Assembly: GCF_000444135.1 (NCBI RefSeq)
Contig: NZ_ATDK01000223.1
Coordinates: 1 to 38,564, forward strand
From: Pseudomonas avellanae BPIC 631
Lineage (GTDB): Bacteria > Pseudomonadota > Gammaproteobacteria > Pseudomonadales > Pseudomonadaceae
Length of the DNA: 38,564 nucleotides
Direction: 5' to 3'
Each line of letters begins with the position of its first letter. Position 1 is the first letter of the stretch. Under the pieces are notes generated by a model. The model was not told where the DNA came from. It saw nothing but the letters and a program-made list of their open reading frames with translations, and made no database searches. This document shows, piece after piece, positions 1-9,872 of the stretch. The translations under genes were made by a program, and so were the position numbers.

Positions 1-98
1 CTGTTTTCGAAAAAACCAGCTACTAACTAACGTAAAATTCAAATTTTATCAATAACTTAGGTTGCGGGACACGGGTAAATTATTTCGCAAACAGTACA

Positions 99-845
99 CT
101 AGCGGTGTTCTGCAGCCGCCACGATCAGCGCTTTCATCTCTGACACCGCCGCCTTGAAGCCGACGAACAGTGCATGGGCTACCAGTGCGTGGCCGATGTT
201 CAGTTCGTTGATGCCCTTGATCGCAGCCACTGCCTCGACGTTGTGGTAGTGCAGGCCATGACCGGCGTTGACGATCAGGCCCTGCGCAAGACCAAAGGCT
301 ACGCCGTCGGCAACCCGCTGCAGTTCTTCGGCGACTTCGGTCGGGGTCTGGGCATCGGCATAGCGGCCGGTGTGCAGTTCGATGGCCGGTGCGCCGACAC
401 GTTTTGATGCAGCAATCTGGCGCTCATCGGCGTCGATGAACAGCGAGACCTCGCAACCGATTTTCGCCAGCCGCTCGACGGCGGCCTTGATCCGCGCCTC
501 CTGCCCGGCAACATCAAGACCGCCTTCCGTAGTCAGTTCCTGACGCGTCTCCGGCACCAGGCAGATATGTGCAGGCCGAATACGCTCGGCAAACGCGAGC
601 ATTTCTTCGGTCACGCCCATCTCGAAATTCATGCGCGTCTGCAGCACGTCCTTGAGCAGCAGAACGTCACGTTCCTGAATGTGCCGACGGTCTTCACGCA
701 AGTGCACGGTAATGCCATCAGCGCCCGCCTCTTCGGCATCCAGCGCGGCCTTGACCGGGTCCGGGTAACGCGTGCCGCGGGCCTGACGCAAAGTGGCCAC
801 GTGATCGATGTTCACGCCAAGAAGGATGCGAGTGCTTTGGGTCAC
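99..845 (-). CDS. pdxJ: Pyridoxine 5'-phosphate synthase PdxJ
   Basis: Cytosolic TIM-barrel enzyme that condenses 1-deoxy-D-xylulose 5-phosphate with 3-amino-2-oxopropyl phosphate to pyridoxine 5'-phosphate, the last step of the DXP-dependent vitamin B6 route. The protein begins [20 protein letters not shown] and is full length at about 248 residues, with the family's [11 protein letters not shown] start, [12 protein letters not shown] and [12 protein letters not shown] segments all visible. I chose the GTG at 845 because GGAG lies 6 nt upstream of it; an earlier in-frame GTG at 869 would place that Shine-Dalgarno inside the gene. It is the last gene of the lepA-to-pdxJ run, 62 nt after recO. 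The recO-pdxJ pairing is common in proteobacteria. Confidence 0.96.
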   Translation of the reverse strand: MTQSTRILLGVNIDHVATLRQARGTRYPDPVKAALDAEEAGADGITVHLREDRRHIQERDVLLLKDVLQTRMNFEMGVTEEMLAFAERIRPAHICLVPETRQELTTEGGLDVAGQEARIKAAVERLAKIGCEVSLFIDADERQIAASKRVGAPAIELHTGRYADAQTPTEVAEELQRVADGVAFGLAQGLIVNAGHGLHYHNVEAVAAIKGINELNIGHALVAHALFVGFKAAVSEMKALIVAAAEHR

Positions 846-907
846 GGCTGTCTCCAGAAAAGTGTACACACTGATGTTTTATCGGGGCTGTGAAGCATAA
901 GGCCTGA

Positions 908-1591
908 TTACGGCTTGCGAAACAGTTCACGGCTGACTAACGGGCGACCGCCCAGGTGTACCGCCAGCGCCTGACGCATCAGGCGCTTGGCCGCCGACAA
1001 CGCACCGGGAACGCTCCAGTCAGCGTCGGACATGGCCAGCAGCTCTGCGCCCTGAAAAAGGCCAGGCTGCAGCAGGTAGACCCGCTCAAGCCCGGCATCC
1101 ACCTGCAGACGGTACATGCCATCAACGGCCAGCGGTTCACCGTTGATATCGGCGTCCATAGCAAAGCCGTAGCCCAGGTCGTCGAGCAAGCGCCATTCAA
1201 ACGAGCGCAACAACGGTTCCAGCGGACGGCCCCGCGCGAGCGCCAGCAAGGTGGCGGCGTAGTGTTCAAACACGGCAGGATGCGGGTCTTCGGCGGGCAG
1301 CAGGCGAATCAGCAGTTCGTTGAGGTACATGCCGCTGAACAGTGCTTCACCGGTCATCCAGGTGGCGACCCCTGCGCTCTCCATACGACCGACGTTTTTC
1401 AGTTCGCCACGCCCGCGAAACTCGACTTCCAGCGGCACGAACGGCCGCGCCAGCGAACCGGCCTTGCCTTTGGCGCTGCGCAGCACCGCACGCAGGCGGC
1501 CCTGAGGCGTAAGGAAATCGACCAGCGCGCTGTTTTCACGATACGCACGGCTGTGGAGCACATAAGCAAGTTGGCCGGTGGGCGTGCTCAT
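908..1591 (-). CDS. recO: DNA repair protein RecO
   Basis: Recombination mediator of the RecFOR pathway; it anneals complementary strands and helps load RecA on SSB-coated gaps. 227 residues, the usual length. The N-terminal OB-fold (about 1-80, starting around [18 protein letters not shown]) is followed by the helical domain ([19 protein letters not shown], then [15 protein letters not shown]). The four-cysteine zinc site of some RecO proteins is not present. It follows era by 60 nt in the same direction and precedes pdxJ, so it is probably in the rnc-era-recO-pdxJ transcript. Its Shine-Dalgarno is weak. Confidence 0.95.
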   Translation of the reverse strand: MSTPTGQLAYVLHSRAYRENSALVDFLTPQGRLRAVLRSAKGKAGSLARPFVPLEVEFRGRGELKNVGRMESAGVATWMTGEALFSGMYLNELLIRLLPAEDPHPAVFEHYAATLLALARGRPLEPLLRSFEWRLLDDLGYGFAMDADINGEPLAVDGMYRLQVDAGLERVYLLQPGLFQGAELLAMSDADWSVPGALSAAKRLMRQALAVHLGGRPLVSRELFRKP

Positions 1592-1651
1592 CAGGTGGGC
1601 TCGTAAGAGAAAGGCTCGCCCGACCGGAGAATGGTCGGACGAAGGGACAGC

Positions 1652-2554
1652 TTAAAGGTCGCCGTAACCCAGCGAGCGCAGTGCCCGCTCGTCATCGGAC
1701 CAGCCACCCTTGACCTTGACCCACAGGTTGAGCATGACCTTGGAGTCAAACAGCACTTCCATGTCGCGACGTGCATCACTGCCGATGCGCTTGATGCGAT
1801 CGCCCTTGTCGCCAATGATGATCTTCTTCTGCCCATCACGCTCGACGAGGATCAGCGCGTGGATGTGCAGGGTACGGCCCTGCTGCTTGAACTCTTCGAT
1901 CTCGACGGTGATCTGGTACGGAAGCTCGGCACCCAATTGGCGCATGATTTTCTCGCGAACCAGCTCGGCAGCCAGAAAGCGGCTGCTGCGGTCGGTAATC
2001 TGATCTTCCGGGAAGAAGTGATCGTTCTCTGGCAGATGAGAGGCGATGAGGCTTTCCAGCGCTTCAAGGTTGTGCCCGTGCTGCGCAGAAATCGGCACGA
2101 TGGACGCATTCGGCAGTTGGCCTTGCAGCCACTCCAGATGCGGCATCAGGTCACTCTTGTCTTCGATGCGGTCGGTCTTGTTGATCGCCAGAATGACCGG
2201 GCCCTGCACGTATTGAACGCGCTCCAGAACCATCTGGTCTTCGTCGGTCCAGCGGGTGCGGTCTACCACGAAAATCACCACGTCGACGTCTTTCAACGCG
2301 GCCGATGCAGTCTTGTTCATGTAGCGATTGAGCGCTTTCTCGCCATTTTTGTGCATGCCGGGGGTGTCGACGTAGATCGCCTGCACGGCGCCCTCGGTCT
2401 TGATGCCCAGCATGTTGTGGCGAGTGGTCTGCGGCTTGCGCGAGGTGATCGCCAGCTTCTGACCCAGAATATGGTTGAGCAGCGTGGACTTGCCTACGTT
2501 AGGACGGCCGACGATGGCAACATAGCCACAGCGAGTTGCAGTTGTATCATTCAT
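1652..2554 (-). CDS. era: GTPase Era, 16S rRNA maturation / 30S assembly
   Basis: Essential GTPase that binds the 3' end of 16S rRNA during small-subunit maturation. 300 residues. The G1 P-loop GRPNVGKS is at 16-23, G3 DTPG at 63-66, G4 NKTD at 125-128 and G5 SAQHG near 155; the C-terminal KH domain carries the [11 protein letters not shown] loop. Its ATG overlaps the end of rnc by 8 nt, suggesting translational coupling between RNase III and Era, which both act on rRNA. Confidence 0.97.
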   Translation of the reverse strand: MNDTTATRCGYVAIVGRPNVGKSTLLNHILGQKLAITSRKPQTTRHNMLGIKTEGAVQAIYVDTPGMHKNGEKALNRYMNKTASAALKDVDVVIFVVDRTRWTDEDQMVLERVQYVQGPVILAINKTDRIEDKSDLMPHLEWLQGQLPNASIVPISAQHGHNLEALESLIASHLPENDHFFPEDQITDRSSRFLAAELVREKIMRQLGAELPYQITVEIEEFKQQGRTLHIHALILVERDGQKKIIIGDKGDRIKRIGSDARRDMEVLFDSKVMLNLWVKVKGGWSDDERALRSLGYGDL

Positions 2555-3236
2555 GACCGTTCTCCACGCCCAGAGCGATGAGTGCTGCTGCGGCGGCTAC
2601 CTGTTCGGCAATCCGGCGGCTGACACCCTGTCCTCGGCTCTTTTCATTCAATAGGTTGATCTCGCATTCGACGAAAAACGTCCGGCAATGCGGCTCGCCC
2701 TGGATATCCACCACTTCGTAGCGCGGCAGGTCGCAGGCCCGCGACTGGAGAAATTCCTGCAGTCGGGTCTTGGGGTCCTTGTTGGTGTCCACCAGCGTCA
2801 GGCTATCGAACTCGGTCGTCAGCCAGGCCAGCACACGCTCGCGCGCCGCTTCCATGCCTGCATCGAGGTAGATCGCTCCGATCAGCGCCTCAAGGGCGTC
2901 AGCCAGAATCGACTCGCGACGGAAGCCACCGCTTTTCAGCTCGCCGGAGCCCAGGCGCAGGTACTCGCCCAGATCAAAGCCACGCGCCAGCAACGCCAGG
3001 GTTTCGCCCTTGACCAGCCGCGCTCGCAAGCGGGACAACTGACCTTCGCGGGCCTGCGGGAAACGCTCGAACAACGCTTCGCCCGCCACGAAATTGAGGA
3101 TGGCATCACCGAGAAACTCCAGACGCTCGTTGTTGCGACCGGCAAAACTGCGGTGGGTCAGGGCCAGGATCATCAGTTCCTGATCCTTGAAGGTGTAGCC
3201 GAGCTGACGCTCAAGGCGGCTCAGGGATACGCTCAC
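2547..3236 (-). CDS. rnc: Ribonuclease III
   Basis: Endonuclease for double-stranded RNA that processes rRNA precursors and regulatory duplexes. 229 residues: the nuclease domain with the signature ERLEFLGDA at 37-45 (catalytic acidic residues present), then a C-terminal dsRNA-binding domain starting near [13 protein letters not shown]. It starts with GTG, and the last A of the upstream DUF4845 stop codon is shared in a GTGA overlap (3233-3236), a typical coupled junction. It overlaps era at its 3' end. Confidence 0.97.
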   Translation of the reverse strand: MSVSLSRLERQLGYTFKDQELMILALTHRSFAGRNNERLEFLGDAILNFVAGEALFERFPQAREGQLSRLRARLVKGETLALLARGFDLGEYLRLGSGELKSGGFRRESILADALEALIGAIYLDAGMEAARERVLAWLTTEFDSLTLVDTNKDPKTRLQEFLQSRACDLPRYEVVDIQGEPHCRTFFVECEINLLNEKSRGQGVSRRIAEQVAAAAALIALGVENGHE

Positions 3237-3610
3237 GGTTTACCCACACTGAATTGCTTGTCGAACTTCATCACCAGATCGATATTCTGGAACCACGGTT
3301 CACGCTGCTCATAGTTCAAATGAGCTTTGAACGCATTGTTCTCCACTGTCACTTTCAACGCCTTGTCCAAATCTATATCCCGAATATTGTTGACCTGCAT
3401 GTTCTTGCCGACGTAACCGTAAAAATCGTTGACCGTGGTAATGTCCAGGGCCTGATTGTTGTCAGCCGCTTCGATGATTTTCTTCATCGTCATGTAGTCG
3501 AGGTAATGCGGGACCAGCTTGAAGGCCGTGCTCGTCGCAAACGCGACCAGCGCCAGCACCAACAACCATCCCACAAACGAAAAACCTTTTTGAGAAGTAG
3601 AGAACGTCAT
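3233..3610 (-). CDS. DUF4845 single-pass membrane protein
   Basis: Small protein of about 125 residues with a short cytoplasmic N-terminus (TFSTSQKG), one membrane helix (about 9-31, [21 protein letters not shown]) and a periplasmic domain. It belongs to the DUF4845 family that sits between lepB and rnc in many gamma- and betaproteobacteria; its function is not established. The ATG at 3610 is preferred because the protein then starts as other family members do; the frame stays open to 3661. It is GTGA-coupled to rnc. The position next to signal peptidase suggests, without proof, an envelope role. Confidence 0.88.
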   Translation of the reverse strand: MTFSTSQKGFSFVGWLLVLALVAFATSTAFKLVPHYLDYMTMKKIIEAADNNQALDITTVNDFYGYVGKNMQVNNIRDIDLDKALKVTVENNAFKAHLNYEQREPWFQNIDLVMKFDKQFSVGKP

Positions 3611-3697
3611 GTTCGACTTCGACCTCAATAATAGACCGCCTGCCCGACCGGGCCGACTCATCGTTCAGAGGCGTTTCCAGTCAGCCCAAATGACATA

Positions 3698-3720
3698 CGG
3701 CGCTGCCCCAGGCAGCGCCG
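3698..3720 (-). terminator. Strong hairpin between lepB and DUF4845
   Basis: A perfect 10-bp stem (CGGCGCTGCC with GGCAGCGCCG) closed by a 3-nt loop lies just after the lepB stop. No U-run follows on the minus strand, so it is more likely a partial attenuator or an RNA-processing/stability element dividing lepA-lepB from DUF4845-rnc-era than a full terminator. Confidence 0.45.
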
Positions 3721-3726
3721 CATCGA

Positions 3727-4581
3727 TTACTTGATCAACCCTACACGTGCAAAATTAGGGAAGTGACTCAATTTCGGCTCCGGCCAGCTCATCCAGACAG
3801 CGAAGGCCTTGCCGACGATGTTCTTGTCCGGAACCATGCCCAGCTCGTCCTTGGGAATGTTGGGATCATCCCAGTAACGGCTGTCATTGGAGTTGTCGCG
3901 GTTGTCGCCCATCATGAAGTAGTGCGCAGCCGGGACGGTCCATTCGCTGTCAGGCGGTGCACGGTAACGGCTCATTTCCTGACGGATCTGATGTTCCACG
4001 GTGCCCAGTTGCTCTTCGTACAGCTCTGCACTACCCAGTGTGCCGGGTTCGATGCCGATCAGTTTCTTGGCCACCAGCTGGCCATTGATGAACAACCGCT
4101 TGTCGCTGGTGTAGCGGATGCGATCACCCGGCAGACCGACCACACGCTTGATGTAGTTGACGCTCGGGTCGCTTGGGTAGCGGAACACCATTACATCGCC
4201 ACGCTGCGGATCACCGATCTCGATGACTTTCTGGTCCAGTACCGGCAGGCGGATGCCATACGAGAACTTGTTGACCAGAATGAAATCGCCCACGTCCAGC
4301 GTCGGCTTCATGGAGCCCGAAGGGATCTGGAATGGCTCTACCAGAAACGATCGAAGCACCAGCACGATGAACAGCACCGGGAAGAACGACTTGCCGTATT
4401 CAACCAGCAACGGCTCCTTGTTCAAGCGCTCGACGACAGCAATGTCAGGTTCTCCGACGCTGCCCTGATAGTTGGAAATGGCAACCCGGCGACGCGGCGC
4501 CAGGAAGACCAGATCAATCAGTGCAAGCACGCCACAGACGAAGACAGCGATGACCAACAACAGCGGGAAATTTAGTGACAT
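3727..4581 (-). CDS. lepB: Signal peptidase I (leader peptidase)
   Basis: Inner-membrane serine protease that cleaves Sec and Tat signal peptides. 284 residues. Two N-terminal membrane segments (about 5-27 and 65-82) are followed by the box IPSGSMKPTL with catalytic Ser90, and YIKRVVGLPGD with the general base Lys145, the same residue numbers as in the E. coli enzyme. Box E GDNRDNSNDSR is near the C-terminus. It follows lepA by 9 nt, the classical lepA-lepB operon. Confidence 0.97.
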   Translation of the reverse strand: MSLNFPLLLVIAVFVCGVLALIDLVFLAPRRRVAISNYQGSVGEPDIAVVERLNKEPLLVEYGKSFFPVLFIVLVLRSFLVEPFQIPSGSMKPTLDVGDFILVNKFSYGIRLPVLDQKVIEIGDPQRGDVMVFRYPSDPSVNYIKRVVGLPGDRIRYTSDKRLFINGQLVAKKLIGIEPGTLGSAELYEEQLGTVEHQIRQEMSRYRAPPDSEWTVPAAHYFMMGDNRDNSNDSRYWDDPNIPKDELGMVPDKNIVGKAFAVWMSWPEPKLSHFPNFARVGLIK

Positions 4582-4590
4582 AGGACCTGA

Positions 4591-6387
4591 CTATTCCAAC
4601 CTGAGCACGGCAAGGAAGGCTTCCTGTGGAATTTCCACGTTGCCGACCTGCTTCATGCGTTTCTTACCGGCCTTTTGCTTCTCCAGCAATTTACGCTTGC
4701 GGCTAACGTCGCCGCCGTAGCATTTGGCCAATACGTTCTTTCTAAGCGCCTTGACGGTCGTCCGGGCAACAATCTGACCACCGATGGCGGCCTGAATTGC
4801 GACGTCGAACATCTGTCGAGGGATCAGCTCTTTCATCTTCTCGGTCAACGCACGGCCTTTGTAGTGCGCGTTGTCGCGGTGAACGATCAACGCCAGGGCA
4901 TCGACCTTCTCGCCGTTGATCAGAACGTCGAGCTTGACCAGGTTGGCAGACTGGTAACGATCAAAATGGTAATCCAGGGACGCGTAACCGCGGCTGACCG
5001 ATTTGAGACGGTCGAAGAAGTCGAGGACCACTTCGTTCATCGGCAAATCGTAGCTCACTTGCACCTGAGTACCGAGGAACAGCATGTCGTGCTGGACGCC
5101 ACGCTTTTCAATGCACAACGTAATGACGTTGCCCAGATGCTCCTGCGGCACAAGAATATTTGCCCGGACGATGGGCTCGCGCATGTCTTCGATGGCCGAC
5201 AGGTCAGGCAGCTTGGACGGGTTGTCGACGTAGATTGTCTCACCGGTCTTGAGCAGCAACTCGAAGATTACGGTTGGCGCGGTGGTGATCAGGTCGAGGT
5301 TGTACTCGCGCTCCAGGCGCTCCTGGATGATCTCCATGTGCAGCATGCCGAGGAAGCCGCAACGGAAGCCGAAGCCCAGTGCGTCGGAGCTTTCCGGCGA
5401 ATACTGCAGGGAAGAGTCGTTCAGCGTCAGCTTCTGCAGCGCTTCACGGAAGTCTTCGAAATCGTCGGAGCTGACCGGGAACAGGCCGGCGTAGACCTGC
5501 GGCTGGATACGTTTGAAGCCTGGCAGCACGTCTACATCGGGTGTAGTGCTCAGGGTCAGGGTGTCACCGACCGGCGCACCGTGAATGTCCTTGATGCCGG
5601 CGATGATGAAGCCTACTTCGCCCGCTTTCAGATCGACGGTTGCAGAGTGCTTGGGGTTGAACACGCCCACGCTGTCGACCAGATGAAGCTTGCCGGTGGA
5701 CTTGACGAGGATCTTGTCGCCCTTTTTGACCCGGCCGTGGCGCACACGTACCAGCGACACGACGCCCAGGTAGTTATCGAACCAGGAGTCGATGATCAGC
5801 GCTTGCAGCGGCGCTTCGATGTCGCCGGTCGGTGGCGGAATGGTCGCTACCAGGCGCTCGAGCACTTCATCTACGCCCATGCCGCTCTTGGCGCTGCACG
5901 CCACGGCATCGGTGGCGTCGATGCCGATGATTTTTTCGATTTCTTCCTTGACGCGGTCCGGATCGGCCTGCGGCAAGTCCATCTTGTTCAGCACCGGCAT
6001 GACCTCAAGGCCCTGCTCGATGGCGGTGTAGCAGTTGGCAACCGACTGAGCCTCTACACCCTGACCGGCATCGACGACCAGCAACGCACCTTCGCACGCA
6101 GCCAGGGAACGGCTGACTTCGTAGGTGAAGTCCACGTGCCCCGGGGTGTCGATGAAGTTCAGCTGGTAGGTGATACCGTCTTTGGCCTTGTAATACAGGG
6201 TAACGCTATGGGCCTTGATGGTGATCCCGCGCTCGCGCTCGAGGTCCATGGAGTCGAGCACCTGCGATTCCATTTCGCGCTCGGACAGGCCACCGCACAT
6301 TTGAATGAAGCGGTCGGCCAGCGTCGACTTGCCATGGTCAATGTGGGCGATGATGGAGAAATTGCGGATATGACTCAAATCACTCAC
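4591..6387 (-). CDS. lepA: Elongation factor 4 (LepA), ribosome back-translocase
   Basis: Translational GTPase that remodels stalled or mistranslocated ribosomes and affects initiation and 30S biogenesis. 598 residues, the family length. P-loop AHIDHGKST at 14-22, DTPGHVDF and NKMDLP boxes are clear; the C-terminal LepA-specific domain ends with the basic segment [19 protein letters not shown]. The start codon is GTG at 6387. First gene of the lepA-pdxJ block. Confidence 0.97.
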   Translation of the reverse strand: MSDLSHIRNFSIIAHIDHGKSTLADRFIQMCGGLSEREMESQVLDSMDLERERGITIKAHSVTLYYKAKDGITYQLNFIDTPGHVDFTYEVSRSLAACEGALLVVDAGQGVEAQSVANCYTAIEQGLEVMPVLNKMDLPQADPDRVKEEIEKIIGIDATDAVACSAKSGMGVDEVLERLVATIPPPTGDIEAPLQALIIDSWFDNYLGVVSLVRVRHGRVKKGDKILVKSTGKLHLVDSVGVFNPKHSATVDLKAGEVGFIIAGIKDIHGAPVGDTLTLSTTPDVDVLPGFKRIQPQVYAGLFPVSSDDFEDFREALQKLTLNDSSLQYSPESSDALGFGFRCGFLGMLHMEIIQERLEREYNLDLITTAPTVIFELLLKTGETIYVDNPSKLPDLSAIEDMREPIVRANILVPQEHLGNVITLCIEKRGVQHDMLFLGTQVQVSYDLPMNEVVLDFFDRLKSVSRGYASLDYHFDRYQSANLVKLDVLINGEKVDALALIVHRDNAHYKGRALTEKMKELIPRQMFDVAIQAAIGGQIVARTTVKALRKNVLAKCYGGDVSRKRKLLEKQKAGKKRMKQVGNVEIPQEAFLAVLRLE

Positions 6388-6441
6388 GGATCAACACTCA
6401 AAAAGGTTGCAGGCAGATTGCCCGCCGAAAAATAGCCGGGA

Positions 6442-6471
6442 ATTGTACCTGAACTAAGCAAGAGGCGTCAC
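6442..6471 (-). promoter_or_regulatory. Candidate sigma70 promoter for the lepA operon
   Basis: On the minus strand a -10-like TACAAT (6447-6442) lies 18 nt after a -35-like GTGACG (6471-6466), in the gap between the mucD terminator and the lepA start. The match is 5/6 and 4/6; there is no experimental support. Confidence 0.4.
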
Positions 6472-6514
6472 GCTTACAGGCACCCGGATCGGCGCACGGC
6501 AAACAAACAGCCAC

Positions 6515-6540
6515 AAAAAAGGGTGGCCATGGCCACCCTT
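6515..6540 (-). terminator. Intrinsic terminator of the algU-muc operon
   Basis: A perfect inverted repeat (AAGGGTGGCC with GGCCACCCTT, separated by AT) is followed on the minus strand by a run of six T, 18 nt after the mucD stop. It cleanly isolates mucD from lepA. Confidence 0.9.
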
Positions 6541-6558
6541 CCCGATCAAACCTGCCTG

Positions 6559-7998
6559 TTACTCCGACAGTTTGAAGGTAATGAAGGTCGCTCGGCCCTG
6601 ACGCAGTACGCGCATCGAGACAGAACGATCCTTGGGCAGGCTTTTAGCCACATCAGTGAATTGTTTCCCGGACATGATCGCCTGATTGTTCAGGTGAGTG
6701 ATGACATCACCAGGCTGCAAACCGATCAGCGACGCAGGACCCTCAGTGACTTCCTTGATGGCCACGCCACCCTTGATGTCCAGCGTCTTCTTCTGCTCGG
6801 CGGTCAGCTCGATCACCGAAACGCCCAGACGATTGCTGCTGCGCTCGGCACTGGCGCCTGCAGCACCGCCCATTTCCTGGCCTTCATCCGGCAGCGCGCC
6901 GACAGTGACGGTCAGTTTCTGACGCTTGCCATCACGAATCACTTCAAGCTCGGCCTTGCTGCCATCCTTGAGGTTGCCGATCAGGTGCGGCAGGTCAGCC
7001 GACATGACGATTGGCTGGCCGTTGGCACTGAGAATAACGTCACCGACCTGCAGACCACCCTTGGCCGCCGGACCATCTTCCAGCACCTGTGCAACCAGCG
7101 CACCGGCTGGCTTGTCCAGACCGAACGACTCAGCCAGGTCCTTGTTCACTTCCTGAATAACCACGCCCAACCAGCCGCGACTGACTTTGCCACTGGCCTT
7201 GAGCTGGTTGGCAACGTCCATGGCGACATCGATCGGAATAGCGAAAGACAGGCCCATGAAGCCGCCCGAGCGGGTGAATATCTGCGAGTTGATCCCAACC
7301 ACTTCGCCCGCCATGTTGAACAACGGACCACCCGAGTTACCCGGGTTGATCGCTACGTCGGTCTGAATGAACGGCACATAGGTGTCATTGGGCAGACTGC
7401 GACCCTTGGCGCTGACGATACCTTTGGTCACCGAATGATCGAAACCGAACGGCGAACCGATCGCCAAGACCCACTCGCCCACTTTGAGCGTGTTGGAATT
7501 ACCCAGCTTGGCGGTCGGCAGGTCCTTGCCTTCGATCTTCAGCACGGCGACATCGGTGCGCGGGTCGGTGCCTATCAGCTTGGCTTTCAATTCGCTGCGG
7601 TCAGAGAGGCGCACGAGAATTTCGTCGGCACCGTCGATCACATGGTTGTTGGTCAGCACATAGCCATCGGGCGAGATGATAAAGCCCGAGCCCAACGACT
7701 GAGCCTCGCGCTGGCGATCACCCTTGCCGGTTCCTGGTGCGCGCGAACCTGGTGGCATGCTGCGCTCGAGAAATTCGCGCAACATCGGCGGCAAGCCTTC
7801 CAGATCAGGCATCTGCTTGTTGGCGACGGCGCGATCCGGCAGTTTCTGACGTGTACTGATGTTCACTACCGCAGGCGAGGCCTGCTCGACCAGCCCGGTA
7901 AAGTCCGGCAGGTTTTCTGCCTGGGCCGTAGCGACCTGACCGAGCATCAGCACGGCGGCGATCAGTGAGAAGTAGGATTTCATGCGTGGTGTCGACAT
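6559..7998 (-). CDS. mucD: Periplasmic serine protease MucD (DegP/HtrA family)
   Basis: HtrA-type periplasmic chaperone/protease that removes misfolded proteins and restrains AlgU activation. 479 residues from the ATG at 7998, preceded by GGGAG. A signal peptide covers about 1-27 (ends ATAQA). The trypsin-like domain has the triad His119 (TNNHV), Asp149 (RTDVAVLK) and Ser222 (GNSGGP); two PDZ domains follow, from about 265 and 375. An in-frame extension to 8037 would bury the signal peptide and is rejected. Last gene of the muc operon, separated from mucB by 285 nt where P. aeruginosa has mucC. Confidence 0.95.
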   Translation of the reverse strand: MSTPRMKSYFSLIAAVLMLGQVATAQAENLPDFTGLVEQASPAVVNISTRQKLPDRAVANKQMPDLEGLPPMLREFLERSMPPGSRAPGTGKGDRQREAQSLGSGFIISPDGYVLTNNHVIDGADEILVRLSDRSELKAKLIGTDPRTDVAVLKIEGKDLPTAKLGNSNTLKVGEWVLAIGSPFGFDHSVTKGIVSAKGRSLPNDTYVPFIQTDVAINPGNSGGPLFNMAGEVVGINSQIFTRSGGFMGLSFAIPIDVAMDVANQLKASGKVSRGWLGVVIQEVNKDLAESFGLDKPAGALVAQVLEDGPAAKGGLQVGDVILSANGQPIVMSADLPHLIGNLKDGSKAELEVIRDGKRQKLTVTVGALPDEGQEMGGAAGASAERSSNRLGVSVIELTAEQKKTLDIKGGVAIKEVTEGPASLIGLQPGDVITHLNNQAIMSGKQFTDVAKSLPKDRSVSMRVLRQGRATFITFKLSE

Positions 7999-8283
7999 AT
8001 GGCTCCCGTTCGTAACGAGCAAAATTAAGCAGTACAAAGCAACTGACTCAAAGACCCCGAGCAGCGATGCTCATCCCTGGATCAGCTATATGGCCTTACA
8101 AACGACAAAAGGCCAGAGCTGCGAAGCTATGACCTATAGAAAAAAAACAGGCTTTTTGCAACGTTCAAACCTCACCAAACATTTCAGCGTCTCAGCGCAA
8201 GGCCAGGTTGACTGCAGTCTGGCGACTCATCGACCCCTTGATGAAAACTTCTACATCAAGGGCGTTCTGGTGATTTCGGGTGC
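7999..8283. other. mucB-mucD intergenic region without mucC
   Basis: 285 nt with no convincing ORF or recognisable mucC remnant. It holds a perfect 9-bp hairpin (8235-8243 with 8254-8262) 21 nt after mucB; no U-run follows, so it may be a processing or stability element. I saw no AlgU-type promoter here. Confidence 0.6.
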
Positions 8284-9240
8284 TTACTTCTTCGCTGGAG
8301 TTTCATCGTTACGCATGGACAATGCAATACGCTCGGCCGTGCCCATCGGCACCTCTCCGACGACTGTCACCATCATGTCGCCCTGAGGCGTGGTGAGACG
8401 ACGCGAGACCGCCACCGTAGGACCCAGCTGGGTTCGGATATCTGATGAAGATGCGCCTTTCACTGCTTCGACAAACACTGAAAACTGTGCCAGACCGTCA
8501 CCGTACATCAGTCGGGTAACCAACGATTGCGTGGCCGAATCCTTACGGACGCTGCTGCCACTGAGTTCGAAACCCGGAGGCAACCAGTCAGAGTGCCATG
8601 CAACAGGCGTTGAAGGCTCAGGCTTGGGTTTTGCGACCGTGACGGGTTTGCAGTCAGCATCGGCCTTGAGCATCTGCTCGGACAGGACACTGGCCGTATC
8701 AAGATCGGTAAACTGGAAACGTTCGAGCAATTGGCCTCTTTCACTCAACAACAGTGACTTGAGCAATAACCCGGTTTCATTATCGAGATGCAGTTCAAGA
8801 CCGTATCGATGCTGGTCTTTGGGCGACAACGCAACAATGGTTGTCGGGCGACCGGCCACTCTGGATTTGCCGACGGTTTTAATGTCGTACGAGGCGGAAA
8901 GTCTTTTGAGATCGAAGGCACGCGGAGCAGCAACAGCCGGGCTGGTAACACCCGCTTCGAGCGTGCCACTGACGCACTGGGTGAGCCCACCCAACCTTAC
9001 AGCTTCCTGTGCAGAACCATCAAGCTGCAACAAACGCTCCTGAGTCGTGCCATCCGCGACGCGGTGCCAGATCCGATGGGTAGAAAAACTACCGTTGCGT
9101 TCGTAAACAAAGGTGCCTTGATAGCTTTGCTGCTGATCAACCTTCGCGAGACGGTTTATAGCGTCTTGCGCATCATCAGCCTGAACCGGGAGGGCAAGCC
9201 ATCCGCCAAGCAGTAATGGCAGTAGAGGGACGGCTCGCAT
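8284..9240 (-). CDS. mucB: Periplasmic sigma-factor regulator MucB (RseB family)
   Basis: Periplasmic protein that binds the MucA periplasmic domain and protects it from regulated proteolysis until envelope stress (misplaced outer-membrane proteins or lipid signals) relieves it. 318 residues with a signal peptide of about 21 residues (LGGWLALPVQA). The N-terminal lipid-sensing domain contains SYQGTFVYERNGS...HRIWHRV; the C-terminal domain contains WLPPGFELSGSS. It starts 8 nt after mucA with GGAGGATC upstream. Confidence 0.95.
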   Translation of the reverse strand: MRAVPLLPLLLGGWLALPVQADDAQDAINRLAKVDQQQSYQGTFVYERNGSFSTHRIWHRVADGTTQERLLQLDGSAQEAVRLGGLTQCVSGTLEAGVTSPAVAAPRAFDLKRLSASYDIKTVGKSRVAGRPTTIVALSPKDQHRYGLELHLDNETGLLLKSLLLSERGQLLERFQFTDLDTASVLSEQMLKADADCKPVTVAKPKPEPSTPVAWHSDWLPPGFELSGSSVRKDSATQSLVTRLMYGDGLAQFSVFVEAVKGASSSDIRTQLGPTVAVSRRLTTPQGDMMVTVVGEVPMGTAERIALSMRNDETPAKK

Positions 9241-9248
9241 GATCCTCC

Positions 9249-9839
9249 TTAACGGTTTTCCAGGCTCGCAGCACGGGCATACGGCAGTGCGCTTTCAGTG
9301 CCTTTCAGGGCAGCTTCCTGTGCATGCTGACGCAGGTAACCGGGCAGACGCTGATCACCTTGACCTGCACCCTGCAACACGCCATTGGCCATTGGCCCTG
9401 GCGCCTGCTCGGTGCTCTCAGTGTAACCAGCCAGTACAGCGGGACCTTTTACTTGCGGAACCGTGAGGTTTGCAGGCTGCTGTGTCTGCTGTGCCAATTG
9501 CGCACCAGCGATGTCATCCTGGTTGTACAGGCGGACACCGGCCAGAACGGCAACGGTTACCGACGCTGCTACAGCCAGACGACCCAGCGTACGCCAAGGA
9601 CCGCGTGCGGCCTTGAGCGGGCTGACTTCATCGGCAATTGCGGCAGATACTGCGGCCGAAATGTCCAGATGCGGGATCAGCAGTTCTTTGTGCATGGCTG
9701 CACGAGCAACCTGGTAACGCGACCAGGTGGCACGAGTGTCGGCATCATCAATGGCATTTAATACCCGACGTAATTCCAGTTCGTCCGCTTCGTTATCCAG
9801 TACCGCGGACAGCGATTCCTGCAGGGCTTCACGACTCAT
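9249..9839 (-). CDS. mucA: Anti-sigma factor MucA
   Basis: Inner-membrane anti-sigma factor that holds AlgU inactive; stepwise proteolysis releases AlgU. 196 residues: the cytoplasmic AlgU-binding domain (1-80), a membrane helix (about 85-104, LGRLAVAASVTVAVLAGVRL) and a periplasmic MucB-binding tail. The ORF is full length with no frameshift, so this is not a mucA-null mucoid allele. It is 33 nt downstream of algU and co-transcribed with it. Confidence 0.96.
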   Translation of the reverse strand: MSREALQESLSAVLDNEADELELRRVLNAIDDADTRATWSRYQVARAAMHKELLIPHLDISAAVSAAIADEVSPLKAARGPWRTLGRLAVAASVTVAVLAGVRLYNQDDIAGAQLAQQTQQPANLTVPQVKGPAVLAGYTESTEQAPGPMANGVLQGAGQGDQRLPGYLRQHAQEAALKGTESALPYARAASLENR

Positions 9840-9872
9840 GGCGGGTTCCTCTCTTGGGCTATCGCCGCTGTC

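Noticed and set aside
4675..6435. Long plus-strand open frame opposite lepA
   Set aside because: Shadow of lepA; the lepA product has every family motif and the opposite strand none.
8141..8165. A-rich/T-rich pair between mucB and mucD as a terminator
   Set aside because: The stem is only A-T pairs with no GC-rich part; unlikely to terminate.
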